Shown in pieces: positions 41,055 through 54,700 of a stretch of DNA of 64,000 nucleotides (positions are counted from its first letter, which is position 1; each line of letters opens with the position of its first letter). The position numbers and the translations under genes are program-made. Source of the stretch: Schizochytrium sp. TIO01 (lineage: Eukaryota > Sar > Bigyra > Thraustochytrida > Thraustochytriidae). Below the pieces are notes generated by a model. It saw nothing but the letters and a program-made list of their open reading frames with translations. It searched no databases and was not told the origin of the DNA. Where the stretch lies: positions 618,600-682,599 of the forward strand of contig SMSO01000031.1 of the NCBI GenBank assembly GCA_004764695.1. Reading direction: 5' to 3'.

Positions 41055-43748
41055 TCAAGTCTTTGTGGATTGCTCAGGAGGAATCTTGGTAGCGAGAAAC
41101 TTCCGCATACGTTGCACGAAGGCTCCAAAGTGTGGAACACTCTCAAGTTTATCATCACCAACAATCCATCGAGGCAACTTTGCGACGATGTTTGGTCGCG
41201 CGTATCTGCTATCCATAAGGACCACAGCCGCGTAATCATCACGATGACGGATGGCCCGACCGATGCATTGGTTTACTGCCTTCATACATAGGTTTTCATA
41301 AAAATCTTTGCTTGTCAGCTTAGGTTGGCCCGATAGCGCCATGGTCGCCATGCCTCGATCCAAGAACTCCATCTTTGCCTTTAGTTCAGGGTCCTGAGCA
41401 TTGGGGAAGGGCAGACCTACCATGACAACACAACGCGCTAGCTCGTCCTTAAAGTTAATGCCCTCAGACAATTTGCCTCCTACAACAGAAAAGAGCAAGG
41501 CGCCACGGCGCGTCCGTGCTGCTGCTGCATAATTGTCCAAGAGGCGTTCCGCTTGATGTGCGTCTCGAGTATCACAAATAACAGTCTTCTTAGCCTCTAG
41601 ACGCTCCCACTGCTTCTGAGACTTCCAGCGAGCAAACAATTGTTCAGCGTATGAATACGAAGGCAAAAATACCACAACGCCATATGGGATGATTGTGCAC
41701 ATATTCACTAAACTGCGTACAATCTCATCCATGACAACATGCTGGGTACGATTAGCAAATGTAAGCTCAAGTGGAGTCCGTGTTGGCCCAGTTCCCATGC
41801 AAAGGCACAACATATTCTCCTTCGGGATGACATGGCCGCATGAGAAAAGCCTAATTTGGGATCGTGGAAGATGCCCGAAGAGTTGCGTCTCAACATCTGC
41901 AGTAGGCTTCATTGTGCCTCCTGCAAGAATTACAGCATGCGCTTCATCCACAATCTCCCGGAAATGGGTTCCAGGATGCAGCATAAGAAATTTCATCATC
42001 GTGCGAGGTCCATCCCCAACGATGAGAACTTTGCCATCCTTCTCTGTATTGACGAGCCCCTCAAGAAAAGCTTGAACAGGACGAAGACTAGCGGCTGCGC
42101 GAGGTTTCCGCCCGGAAAGCGGCGCACCGGGTTCCTTGGCATGGACTCGCTTTCTTTCTTTCATGTTTGATAGAACGACCTCCCCTACTTTTTCCTTTTG
42201 AGCAATGTACTTTTCTGCAAAACCACGCAGCTTTTGCGCCAAGCGTGACCTCTCCAGAAAATCCAGCAACGGGAAAATGTTAATGTGTTCAACATCGGCC
42301 TCAGAGACGACCTTTCCGCATGTCATGACTGAAGAGCATTTCTGCTTTGCCTTCTGTTCAAGGAAATTTTGCAAACCCGCAATCACAATCAGCAATTGGT
42401 TGACCGAAACCTTATTAGAGGGATTAAGGCGGGTTCTGTAGCGATCACGATAGGCCAAAAGATCTGCATGGGCCTGCGTCAACTCTGCAAGCGAGAGAGT
42501 CACACTATGAACTTCATTGATAGCTTCAATGACGTTGTGGGCTTCGTCGCATATTACGATATTACCTTTCAACCGAATGCCCAAGGACTCTCGCGTTTTG
42601 CGGTGCAAAAGCATAGAATATGGCAGAGCTACAAACTCCGCGTCACGAACGGAGACTCGCGACGCGTAATACCCACAGGCCTGCTCATCTTTCGCAATAT
42701 CAGCGATGCTCTCGATATCTCGAGCCTCATATAAGATTTCATCACTCAAGCGACTAATGCTGTTCTTGTCAAACAATGGGCATGCAGACCGAGCAGGAGC
42801 CCTCGTCACAACCACACCATTTCGACCATCGCGAGCACCCCCACGTCGGGATTTTGCCCCTTTCTTCTCACCGCCATTGTCGTCTGACTTTCGAGCTTGG
42901 TCGATGAGGTCTAGACACTTTTCATTGATTCGCGAGTTCGACCCTAATCCACGAACCGTATCATTTGTACAAAGTTGTTTTCGCGAGCCTAACGCTACAC
43001 TCGGGATCGAAGCTCCAAATGGAGTCCTTCGTATCTCATTCATAAATTGTGACAGCTGGGAATGCGTGCGGCTGCAAAAAAATATCTTGCGTGGCTCATC
43101 GGTCGAAAGATCTTCATCCTCATGTGCATTACTTGACTGGCCATATACTTCGTCGTCACTCTCATACGCTCGCGCTCGCCAATCATTCGCCGCTGCGTCG
43201 GCGTCTTCCTCACCAAGGTCTTCCAGTACAAACTCTGAATCGCTTGTGCTCCCACTGTCTTGTTTCATTGACTGTCCCAGTTTAGACTGACGCGCACGCT
43301 TTCGAGCAGGTCTTAGTTTTTCCCCACGTCGTTGCTCTACGCGTTCCCGGCGTTGGCGTTGCTTTTCCTCGGCATCGCTGCGAGCCTCTTCACGTTTTTG
43401 ATCGGCAAACGCCGTGATCCAGTCGAGCTCTCCACCTGTGCTTTTGTTTTTCTCATCTTGGGCTGTCTTTCGACTCAGATCGTTGCGGTCCATATCTGCA
43501 TCCAAGACTTTGCCACGGTTTACCTTGAGCCAGTGCAGGGCGCTAGAGATAATGCTCAGACTTTTGCCTGAACCAGTGGGAGACTCGAAAATGCCCACTT
43601 GACCATGATCAAGAGTTTCGTATAACTCATACATTAGATCTTTCTGGATATCATAAGGCTCAAAGTCAAAAGGCCACAGGTAATGTTCTTGCTCTCCAGC
43701 TTTTCGTTGAGCGCTGCTTCGTGAGTCATTCCACATCGTGCCCGCCAT
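41055..43748 (-). CDS. DDX11/CHL1-type iron-sulfur DNA helicase
   Basis: An 897-aa single-exon XPD/RAD3-family helicase; ATG at 43746-43748 (frame open to GTG 43757). It acts on forked and G4 DNA and in sister-chromatid cohesion in yeast and animals. Visible elements: a Q-like PFDFEPYDIQ, Walker A SPTGSGKS (about 56-63), a charged insertion with KR-rich stretch (about 115-165), FFCSRTHSQLSQF (motif Ia), the FeS ligands Cys260, Cys278, Cys323 and Cys358, and DEAH at 401-404. Further on are GGKLSEGINF, GLPFPN and the motif VI QCIGRAIRHRDDYA, with the CHL1-typical NQ(C/S)IGRAIRHR wording. The large insertion after motif I and the LGSRKQLC..NEKC spacing favour DDX11 over FANCJ, RTEL1 or XPD. Confidence 0.94.
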   Translation of the reverse strand: MAGTMWNDSRSSAQRKAGEQEHYLWPFDFEPYDIQKDLMYELYETLDHGQVGIFESPTGSGKSLSIISSALHWLKVNRGKVLDADMDRNDLSRKTAQDEKNKSTGGELDWITAFADQKREEARSDAEEKQRQRRERVEQRRGEKLRPARKRARQSKLGQSMKQDSGSTSDSEFVLEDLGEEDADAAANDWRARAYESDDEVYGQSSNAHEDEDLSTDEPRKIFFCSRTHSQLSQFMNEIRRTPFGASIPSVALGSRKQLCTNDTVRGLGSNSRINEKCLDLIDQARKSDDNGGEKKGAKSRRGGARDGRNGVVVTRAPARSACPLFDKNSISRLSDEILYEARDIESIADIAKDEQACGYYASRVSVRDAEFVALPYSMLLHRKTRESLGIRLKGNIVICDEAHNVIEAINEVHSVTLSLAELTQAHADLLAYRDRYRTRLNPSNKVSVNQLLIVIAGLQNFLEQKAKQKCSSVMTCGKVVSEADVEHINIFPLLDFLERSRLAQKLRGFAEKYIAQKEKVGEVVLSNMKERKRVHAKEPGAPLSGRKPRAAASLRPVQAFLEGLVNTEKDGKVLIVGDGPRTMMKFLMLHPGTHFREIVDEAHAVILAGGTMKPTADVETQLFGHLPRSQIRLFSCGHVIPKENMLCLCMGTGPTRTPLELTFANRTQHVVMDEIVRSLVNMCTIIPYGVVVFLPSYSYAEQLFARWKSQKQWERLEAKKTVICDTRDAHQAERLLDNYAAAARTRRGALLFSVVGGKLSEGINFKDELARCVVMVGLPFPNAQDPELKAKMEFLDRGMATMALSGQPKLTSKDFYENLCMKAVNQCIGRAIRHRDDYAAVVLMDSRYARPNIVAKLPRWIVGDDKLESVPHFGAFVQRMRKFLATKIPPEQSTKT

Positions 43749-46700
43749 GGCTGCCACGATTCGCCACGATTGTGATATAGCCTACACAAGCGAAAAGGCT
43801 CTTCCGGACCACGAAAGGTGCTAACTTAGACGTGATTGTTTCAGGTCAGGTAGGCACCTCCAAGGTTCTGCTCTGCCAAACTGGGCAGGGCTCTGCCTCG
43901 TAGAGTACTACTGACTTTGATTGTGATTTTCATGTCTAAACAGTTCAATCATAAGTCACAACTAACCTAACGACGTCTCCTATCTCATCATTTTTTTTAA
44001 AACTTAGATTGGAAGGGCAGTCAAACAAATTACCGTACAATAAGAAGCTCAGATAAATCGATTTTGCTAGGTATTCCAGAGCAGTTAAAAAAAAAAGGGT
44101 CACGGAAACCTGTACGATTCATACAGAGTCACCTGGATTGGTCCTTCTTGGGGCAAAACAGTACATTCTAAAATTAATTCCTAGCAGCATCTCAAAGTAC
44201 TATCAATAGGCCTATTTGTAGCATGAGTAGTGACCATCCTAGGTGACTGATAAGAGTTACTGCTAGGCACCTAGCTAGAAAAGAAAAAAACACACGATGA
44301 TAGAGCTACTTACTCTATTAAGCCTCAGATAGCAGATGGTGTTTTATAAATATATTATAATACACTGATTTGCTGGTACCATGGTTCTCACACGAAGACT
44401 GATGTCCCACGAAGGCTAATGTGGCGAGTCTAGACGTAAATGTTCTTGTGAATGAATGGGCTACTTTTTGGCAGAACAAATTCCATTGAATCAATGCATT
44501 GGTTCGTCATAACATTTCATCTTCACAAATTCTCACAATAAAGCCTTAATTAACGTCATTACGAAAGTACAAACATTAGCTAAATCTAAGCTCAGTTTCA
44601 CTGTCCCTGTGGTAACTCCTTGTGGTGACAAGTCTTATCTTTGGATAATAAGTTTTTCTTTTTTACTATTACCTCTTGTTGGAAATATTTTTTGCATTTG
44701 CAAAATAGTAGAATGGATTTTGCTTTGAAACATAATTTTCTGGAACATTTAAATCACCCAGTTGAACATATACGCAGACAACAGTTGAGATCATAATTTA
44801 GAGGTCACAATGCTCGCAACAGAGCCTCTTGTGAGGATGACGTCCAATAGCGTTTGTCCTGAGATTATGCGTTCTCCAAAAAATCGATAAACATGAAAAG
44901 CTATATTACAACTACGATTTGCCTCTACCAAACGTGCTTACAAAGTGCAGCTTTCCAAAAGGAATATATGTTTCTTGCCAACACGAAGACAACAGAAAAA
45001 AATATTGATCTCTGGGCATTCTGTTTACACTGCAGCTGTATGTAACACCAACCCGTGTCTTTATCTTACGTAGCGCCATTTCCACTTGTAAGAAACTACA
45101 TTTATCTATTCTTTAGCTCAAGTCAAACCTTGAGCCCAAGAGAAGCTGATGTTTGTAATGGTCATATTAGTAAAAGAAGATCGGCAAGGAAATCGAAATT
45201 GTCTCGATTGTTAAACCCGAAAGCTCGAGCAAAGCCACTGTATGCTTGAACTTTTCCCCTCTTTTTTTGTGACGGCCAAAGGGTGGGTAAAACTACTATC
45301 TTCCACTCCACTTGCATTTAAACTCTTTGATGTCAATGAAAAGGAAAGTCGCAAAGACACTGCCACTCAAATAATATCACCCTGTTTTCACCTATATATT
45401 TTATTGAAAAAGTATTTGTGAGTCAGAGGAAACAAGCAACTCAGACTGGATTCAAGGATAGGAATTACCTTAATAATTTCAAGGGAGAAATTCATCTTTT
45501 TTGATGTTGTTGATGTTGTTATTGTTGTCAAGATTACACAATCTGTTTTAAGAAATCAATCGAGAATCATACAATTGATTGCGTCTACGAAGAATTATAT
45601 ATATGTATATACGGAAGTGCTGATATGTCTTTGCGAGTCCGCTTTCTAATCGCAGGTTATAAAGGCATTCGCTCTTTAATAGCGACGAGATCCCCAAGGA
45701 TATAATATATTACCAGAGTCCTAGGCAAACTCTTATAACTTGCAAACTATTACTAATTGTTGTAGTTGATAAGAATTTGACTATCAGGTACGCCTATGTG
45801 AGGCTAAGGGAGCGCAAGAGTGAAAGTACACTACATAAGCAAGGGAATATGCAAGAACAAAGCTGAGTGAATGACTGAGAAAACCCCTAGCCACTTTAGT
45901 TCTGTGTAGTACAGATGAAGTCTGTAGTTTCATAGTTAGAATATGAATCAGGCTACCTGGGTCTTCATCTCCAAGGCCAGCAGGTTGCTAACTATATCAG
46001 ACTAAGTTTATAATGCTTTTTATATCTTAGTATGTTCTCCAAGCTCTTTCCCTGGTCAATCTGAGCCAGATCAAGGATAACCTTGAAGAAGTCAAAACTC
46101 TAGTGAATTTTATTAATAAGAGGAATCATTAGGCTTTCGTTGACCTTTTAATCTCCTTATTTGCTATGCTAGATCACAAACTTCATATCACCATGCTTTC
46201 AAGCATTAGCTCTTGTTTTCCCGACTTTTTTATTTTCCTCTCGGAACAATTGAACTTCTATCTCAATGTCGCCAATGTTGGTTGCTTTAGGATTCGCTGT
46301 CTCCATATATTTTTATTTCCTGTGCCTCTCCCCTTCGCCCCCTATTTTTCTCTCCTTTCCTTGTCTCTCATGCATCCATATGTATCTTATTTTCTTTTGC
46401 TCGATGCACAAATAACCCAATCGTGCCCTAGTTGCCTTTGTATATCAAATTTACCGTCCCAACCCGTCCAGCAACAATCGGAATGTCCTTGCGTGACCTG
46501 TGACTGTACAACGTTTGTACTATTCATGATCTTTCTTACGGCAAAAGCAGATTAAGAGTCATATAGTTTCTCGGAGGTAGTTTGCTAACGACTTAATCTT
46601 AGTCTCTCATAGTTCCTGTGGCTGTCTAGAAATACATATTAATGCCATAGTCATCAACATACTCTATCGAGCAAATAGCTGAGCATCATCTGGTCAGCGC

Positions 46701-49700
46701 ACGCCGTGTTCTTCACGAGTGCCCGCCAACTACTTCAATGATGACTATACTCAAAACCGATATCTAAAAACTGTACCAGAAACAGCTAGTTTGTCATTAC
46801 GTCGCATTCTGCTTCTCTGGCTTTTGGTCAGACCTCCTTCAGCACAAAGAAACATCTCATTCCAGAGTTTCTCTGGGAGACTATCACCTTTACCCTGATG
46901 ATGTATCCATATTCCTCGTAATAATCGTAACCCTCGAAAGGTTTATTTAGATCTTCGCGATCCTCATAAGCTGCAGTAGGAATAGTGTCCGTTCACTCTT
47001 GCATTATCATTGACGTTGAGACCAAAGTAGACTAAACAATTATGATTTATATTTCGTAAGTATCACTTTGTTGATGTTATGAGAAATCAATTTTTCAAGT
47101 AAGATATTGGCGTTATTATATTATGGTCATTCCAGCTTATTATACGCATAACGAAGCTGACGAACTGTTCTATTCAAGAAGTCTATGGTTCAAATGGTGA
47201 ATTGAATGTCTTTAAATCAAAAGATACGCTGCGCGCAAACCAAATACCTGCTTCTCCTGTTGTTTTGTTATATTTTGTTTCGTTTTGTTTTACCTTCTTC
47301 TCTTTTCTTTAGGTTTTATACAAAAAGAAATGAGTACTAAGTATATACAGCAAATAAGGATGTCCAAGCATCAAGGTTGCGCATGTATGGTGCAATGTTG
47401 CAGTCAATACTCTACTTTTCTTTGAGTCTTGTTGACTTCGTTTTTTGTCAGGTTCAATTGAACCCTCCACTACTGTGATTCCTTTGAAAAAGATGTTTGT
47501 TACGGTTACATTAATGAAAACTTCAAATTATGGTAGGTCATAGATATAAACAAACGTAAAAAATGAAACGCTAAACAAAGGCTTAGCTCCTCTGTAAAGG
47601 TAGATGTGTACGGGGGGCAAACGAGATATTGACTGTAATAACAAACGTTCCGTTGAGGGCCTGCAAAAGTTATTTTAGCTCTGTTAGATTCTATTGATTT
47701 TATTGACTAAAAAAGAATAAACTTCGCTATAGAGTCCAAATCACCTTCATCTTATTTTTTACAACTGTTTAGCAAGCTGCCCCGCAAAACAATGCCTATG
47801 AGCTGGTGAAGAATTAAAATATTATCAGTTAATGTCTCACAATAAAGTTGAATTCACCAAAAAAAAAAAAGCATTTCACGGAGGGAAGCCGCAACGATTC
47901 GCTCTAAAACCTTCGAAGGAAAATAGATGAACGAATTCAGAGAGTCGATCGACTCTGTAAATCGTCCAAAACGCATAAAGTAGAGCAGCTGACGTAGGTG
48001 TAAAGATCCACGCAAACCTGGAGACGGTTTCATTAGCCAAATTGAAGCTTGGAAAATTGGATTCTCAAAAATGGATTCAAAAGGTATATTCTGCAGGTTC
48101 TGAAGAAGAAAGCATTCTTGATATATCCCAGCTGGCATGCGGTGAATTTTAGAATGAATACCCCTACTCAAGGCTAATATTCCTCGATTTAGTTTATGAT
48201 CCTTAAGGACAGCCTGAGATCATAGGTCTGTATATGCAACTCCTATTAACAGAAATAAGATGTCTCAAATTGGATTTGCTTCGAAGACACAAAGGCAATG
48301 TAGAGGACGAAGTCACAGGCAGACCGTGTCTCACCGTAACACATTCCTCATTCCGTGCTAGCTATATCTTATTTCTTTTCCACAAGAGGCTTGAAATGAA
48401 AAATTACACCACCTCAACGATACAAAGTTTAGCTCCATTTGCCAATTTCCAATCCAGCCAAGGCAAATGCCTAGTATTTCTTTTAGGCATCAACAATCAG
48501 AATTAAAAGAACTAGCCCTCCATTTAGGTAAGTAAGGAAATAAGCTTTCTTAGAGCACTGAAACATATAACACGAAGCGTTTCTGACTAAAATAGTTTTG
48601 AGCACCTCTTCTTATTCATCACTCGGTCAGTAGATCAACTCGAAAGTATTTGAAACGCAAATAAAGGTGTTTTCCTCACGTCTATACAATTAGGCAATAC
48701 AGATGAACAACTTGCAAATGTCAGTTGAAGATTACCTAGCACGAAATTTGACACATTCTCAGTCAGTAAAGCTGAGGGTAGGTACAAATTTTCCATAAGA
48801 TTTTACTTCAACTTTGATCAAATGTGAAGCTTAGTGGATCTAATTAATGTGCCGCGGCGGGATCCTTGCAAATATATTTTAGTTTGATAATGTAATTCAT
48901 ATGGTAATGTTTTATTGCTCTAAGTTCAAATTCTACTTTGACTTTTATGTTGGAACTTTAGAATTTTAATCAAACTCCGGGGGAATTCGATACCTAATTC
49001 GGCGACAAAAAGGGAACAGCATGCTGAACTCAGGAGTACTAGCAAGCGCACTTCTCATTAGGAAGCTCTTTTTTAAAATGGTTTTACAAGAAACGACTTT
49101 TACATTATCACCCACTAACCAAATATTTCAATAAAATCAAATGAACTAACTCAATGAGATAAGCCAGAATCCTTTGATTTAAACTTCTGCCCAAACGAAA
49201 TAAGAAGTGGGGCACGAAGGTTCATATGATTTACTTTGTTGGTTAGAAAAGAATACCCTGCAACCATTTTAAGTAGGAACCGAAATTTGAGCAAGGTTCG
49301 AAATTCCTCTCAAAATGGATTGGTAGAAGGACCTTTGTCTTAAATGCACAAATGCTGACCAAAAAAATATGTACAGAACACGATCAACAAATAATAACAA
49401 GACCCTCTTTTGTTTGAATCATTCTACTCCAATGATTCCAGAGGTTAATGTTGATTTGGAATACCCTTCATCGAAGTTTTGACCAAGCCAACGGATCTAT
49501 GTAAGGGTCCTACGAGAAATTATTATTGAAAAGAGAAAAAAGGCTTAACTTTTTTTTAAAATTTACTTTAAAAGTTTTTTGCTTCTGTGCTGGTTTTGCT
49601 CCATACACCAAGCACAGGCAATGAAGTTGAAGCGGTCCTGGCTTGAGCGGGCAAGGATTGGCGCGAGATTAGAACACGCTGCCATGAACCCCACACAATG

Positions 49701-50520
49701 GTCCTTCAGGCAAGGCTATTCATCCAGCACCGTCCGGCTTGAATAATTTCCTGCACATCGCGGCGGGGGTTTCGAGCTAGCTTGCGAACTTAGTTGGGCA
49801 AGCCGATTGAGACCTTGATCTGCTGCAGAATATGTTGATAAGCAGCGCTAAGGAAACCAAGGATAGTGTAAATGGATAGATTGCTTAATCAGCGAATCCT
49901 CTATCAAGTCATTGTGCTTAAAGAGAATTGAACAGAGACCTTCCCTTTATTAGGCTAAACCTTAGTGTATGACTAAAAATGCGAGCCCGATCACATAGAA
50001 TCTCAGAATAGAAGTCATTCAATTTCAAATGTACATTTAGGACTCTCTAAAAGGTTCGTATTGTGCCCTCTGGCATATTAAATTTTATTAAACGCACTTG
50101 ACTTTCTGGGTATGAGTTGGAGTTCTTAAACTTATAATGATTCGCATAGGTTTAGATGCAGCTAAGATATTAGAGGAGAGTGGCCAAATGTGGCAGCTTA
50201 ATAAAGAAGGAGAGATGCATAGCCACCATGTCTCGTCTATGACCATTGAACTGATGATATTTCAATGGTTAAGTGAAAGACTATTTTGTTTATTCAACTG
50301 ACTAGTCATTTGATATTTATTTTGGAGGTTTTCAATAACTTAAAGCAATTTGGCAGCAGCACTGCTCGTAAGCAGATGTCGCTATCATTCATGTAACTGC
50401 CATTTGGCAAAGATTGGACTCATTTTATTTTATCAGCTTAGATAATTGATGCCTTTCTTTTCTCAGAAATTTCCTCTAAACAGAGACGAAACAGAAAAAT
50501 AACGGTTGTATGACTGAAGA

Positions 50521-50815
50521 TTCAACTCAGTTCATTGTGTGACTCATTCGGACATCCTGAGCACTAGGAACTTGGGTTTTACTTACCAGATATCAATGAA
50601 TTGGAGCTAATGTAAGCTATGCCATTCTTTGATCACTGGTCAGTAATGGAAAAATCGTTTTTCAGAACTCTCCTTTGAAAATACTCGAAACTTGAGGGGA
50701 AGCGATTATATTTTTGAAGACCTAACTCATAGTTCGGTCTACAATCCACTCGGACATCCTGGGCATCAGGTAGTTACTCACCAGGTATCATTGACCGGTG
50801 CCATCGCAAGTAGCA
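50521..50815. repeat. Diverged local duplication
   Basis: Two roughly 95-bp segments, 50521-50613 and 50719-50815, align colinearly. Shared blocks are CTCATTCGGACATCCTGAGC / CCACTCGGACATCCTGGGC and ACTTACCAGATATCA / ACTCACCAGGTATCA. No coding frame is conserved. Confidence 0.6.
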
Positions 50816-51460
50816 TACAAGGAGAAGCTAAGTGTTGCTCGAGAGATTAGTTAGACATGAGTGACGCACCCTGGTTTTCTTTTACGGCAGTTTCCCCGTA
50901 CTACTTTCTGTCTTTGCGCGAGATCACCGATCATCTTGTGCTAAGTAAACCCAGGGATGCTTTGTATTAACCAACAGTTACACCTTAGATTTTCTATCAA
51001 GCTCTGACAATCATGATGTACCTGCCAGGCTCCAGCGCAGCGCCAGCGAAACTGTACATGCGCCGTATCTCGCGTCCATCCGAGGGTTACAATCTACATA
51101 GAACAGCCTTCTCTTCTGTAACTGCATAACATCTGGGCTCTCTTATATGTAGAGTTTAGACTAGCAATTCTAAAGTAACGTGGCTCGAGTTTTTGATTTT
51201 TAAGAGAGGGGCCCAGGTCCATGTGAGTGTAAACGACTCGTTTCTATGAATTTTTATTGAAACTTTTTCGCAGAACTTTCTACGTATGGTGGTAGATACT
51301 TCTAGTAAAGTAACGCCGTAGCTTGGAGCCAAGTAGCTTAAAAATTTTGAAGAAATGCTCAAATTTCTTGTCTCTCGCTCCACTGGCGGACACCGCGAGC
51401 AGGCGTCACTGTGCCCAAAAACACTGCCAAACCCAACTATAGCCAAACCCCAGATTAGAC

Positions 51461-51530
51461 AAAACCAAAACCAAAACCAAAACCAAAACCAAACCAAAAC
51501 CAAACCAAACCAAACCAAACCAAACCAAAA
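51461..51530. repeat. (AAAACC)n/(AAACC)n repeat
   Basis: Hexamers AAAACC passing into pentamers AAACC. It encodes Gln-Asn or Thr-Lys-Pro-Asn-Gln runs if translated. Confidence 0.9.
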
Positions 51531-51720
51531 TCGGAGATCTGCATCGGAGCACCATCAACGATACCTAGGACCTTAAGAACGTAAGTCTTCAACCTCTCGC
51601 TACCTTTCGACGCTTCGCTTTACACTCGTCTCTTCGGGACCCAACGCATTTAGTTTTCATCTCGTGGACACGGGCCTTTTGTTTGAAGCCGTAATCAACC
51701 AAGTACGACATTTCGGAATT

Positions 51721-54700
51721 ATGAGCAGTATTATGTCTCATTGCAACCTCGCTGGAAGTGGAGCTGATCAAACGGCTCGTAGTAGCTTTCATTCCATCCT
51801 GCTGGGTAGGGCTATCGGATTCTTGACCCGGCTCGGGCAGGCGTCTGTGAGATTTGGCATGCACGTGCGTGCCAAGCTAGTTTCTTGCAAGGAGTACCTG
51901 CTGGACCTCCTCAAGGTCTGCAAGAATTCTGCAATGGCTCGTATGAGCCGTAAGTCAGCCTGCTCGACCTCTTCGGGAGTCAGCACTTCGGCTACTGTGG
52001 AGCTTGTCAACCTGACTATTGGAAAGGCTACCCACCCCACCAACGTGCTCGTCAGCACTTGTGGCAGTGCAGCTACTTCAAAACTCGCCAGCGTAGGAGT
52101 TGCCGGCTTGATTAAGGTAAATGCTTTCAACCTGGGTAACGTTGAAAATACTGTCTCGGCCAATCTAAGGCCCATTACTTCAGCTAACGTGGAGCCCACT
52201 GCTATTACTAACGTTAATGGCATTTCTCGGCCTAGCAAGCAGGCCTTTGCGCTTGTTGCTGTTGTAACTGCTGTCCTTGTTGCAACAGGAGCCGTAATGC
52301 AGGCTTCCCCCTCCGTTAAGGCGAAGGTCTCTACTTCAACCAAGGCGAAGTTCAAGACGAAGGCTAAGACCTCGGCAAAGGTCAAGGTTAAGACGGAGCC
52401 TGACAGCCCGGGTATCGCAAAGAATACCAGTCAGGCCCACTTGGAGTCTACTGTCATGGCTAATGTGGAATCTCCGGAAGTGGCTAATGTGGAATCTCTG
52501 GAAGTGGCTAATGTGGAATCTCCGGAAGTGGCTAATGTGGAATCTCTGGAAGTGGCTAACGTGGAAGCCGTTGCGGAGCCTAATGTTTTGCTCAATGTGG
52601 AGCCCAATGTCTCGGAGCCTGTCACGTTGGCTGATGTGGAGGCAACTGGGCCTGCCATCGCTAAGTCTGCTGAATTGCCGAGCGTAGACCTTACGGAACT
52701 GACGGACGAGGGAGTCCTCAGTCCTTCCCATGTGGAACTCACTCACTCGGCAGCTGCGGATGCTGCCTCTTTGGATCATATCGCTGCCACTGATTCAGTG
52801 GGAGGGGTGGCCGTAGAAACAGCTTCCCCAATCAATACCGCATCTGATGATTCGGTTGATACGAACATTACTGATCTGGCTGACGAGGGAGTCGCCGGCT
52901 CAGCGCACGTGGAACTTATCACCTCCGTAAATGTGGAGCCCGCTTCAGCGTCTAATGTAGAGATGGTGACTCCACTGAAGGCGGAGACTATTCTTGCTTC
53001 CAAGAATGCTACTAAGAAGGCCATCAAGAAAACCTTTGACTTGGTCAATGTGGTATCCGCTGTTCTTGCTGCGACAGGAGCTTCTGTGGCAAAGGCGAAG
53101 CCTCCCTCATCGTTGGCAAAGATTAAGAAGAAGATCAAGTCATCTACTTCGACCAAGACGAAGGCCAAGACGAAGTCCAAGACGAAGTCCAAGACGAAGG
53201 CCAAGACCTCGGCAAAGGTCAAGGATAAGACGGTGTCTGACAGCCCGGGTATCGCAAAGAACACCAGTCAGGCCCACTTGGAGTCTACTGTCATGGCTAA
53301 CGTGGAATCTCCGGAAGTGGCTAATGTGGAATCTCCGGAAGTGGCTAATGTGGAATCTCTGGAAGTGGCTAACGTGGAAGCCGTTGCGGAGCCTAATGTT
53401 TTGCTCAATGTGGATCCCAATGTCTCGGAGCCTGTCACGTTGGCTGATGTGGAAGCAGCTGGGCCTGCCATCGCTAAGTCTGCTGAATTGCCGAGCGTAG
53501 ACCTTACGGAACTGACGGACGAGGGAGTCCTCAGTCCTTCCCATGTGGAACTCACTCACTCGGCAGCTGCGGATGCTGCCTCTTTGGATCATATCGCTGC
53601 CACTGACTCAGTGGGAGGGGTGGCCGTAGAAACAGCTTCCCCAATCAATACCGCATCTGATGATTCGGTTGATACGGACATTACTGATCTGGCTGACGAG
53701 GGAGTCGCCGGCTCAGCGCACGTGGAACTTATCACCTCCGTAAATGTGGAGCCCGCTTCAGCGTCTAATGTAGAGATGGTGACTCCACTGAAGGCGGAGA
53801 CTATTCTTGCTTCCAAGAATGCTACCAAGAAGGCCATCAAGAAAACCTTTGACTTGGTCAATGTGGTATCCGCTGTTCTTGCTGCGACAGGAGCTTCTGT
53901 GGCAAAGGCGAAGCCTCCCTCATCGTTGGCAAAGATTAAGAAGAAGATCAAGTCATCTACTTCGACCAAGACGAAGTCCAAGACGAAGGCCAAGACCTCG
54001 GCAAAGGTCAAGGATAAGACGGTTGTCTGACAGCCCGGGTATCGCAAAGAACACCAGTCAGGCCCACTTGGAGTCTACTGTCATGGCTAATGTGGAATCT
54101 CTGGAAGTGGCGGGTGTGGAGACGTTAAAGTCAACTGCTATGAATGAATCGAACATGATTGTCACTGAAGACCATGTTGCGACTACTACGAAGCTTTTAG
54201 ACTTTGCAGACATGGAGAATTGCAGCTCCCGTCAAATGGATCAAGTTGAGGAATGCATCGCAATTCAGCAGGCTGGCTGCGGCATTAATGATCCTGAAGA
54301 CTTTGAAAATGCATCTTGCAATGCGAATATGTCCCTAAGGGACACTGCAGATAAGAAGGATCTGCATAGTTCTGCAATGGATTGCGTTTACCTCGCTGAT
54401 CATGTGTCCAAGACCACGCAGCATCTCAACCCTAAGCGACTTCTGATGGGTCAGCTTGCAGAGATTGCAGAAATGATCGCACGAGACCCATTCGTCTCCA
54501 ATAATGGTGTTATTGATGCGAAGAAGAACGGCGGCATCTTTACTGACTACGAAGATGATACCGTAGGAGCAAGTAAGCACAACAAATCTCCCTCGCCTCT
54601 TCAGGACCCGATGGCCTCTCAAGACTTGCGTAATATTGTCTGTGAAATTGAAAGCAAGGAGATCAATGAAGACGAAGTGGAGTTGCAAAGTACCAAACTT

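Larger units (their letters stand above)
43749..51720. other. AT-rich gene desert
   Basis: About 8 kb with no recognised gene. Frames are short; the longest (46166-46555 plus, 48234-48506 plus, 47854-48171 minus, 51156-51518 minus) have no domain and look random. At least one diverged local duplication is present (near 50.5-50.8 kb). A GTAAGT at 51581 followed by TTTAG near 51649 could mark a 5' UTR intron of the repetitive-protein gene. tRNA-like or spliced short-exon genes were looked for and not found. Confidence 0.55.

Noticed and set aside
51461-51530. Possible internal telomere-like AAAACC tract
   Set aside because: Unit drifts to AAACC and lies inside the window without subtelomeric features; better treated as a microsatellite.
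52336-54047. Several minus-strand frames (95-162 codons) across the repetitive gene
   Set aside because: Repeat-driven mirrors of the plus-strand modules; the plus frame is longer and continuous.
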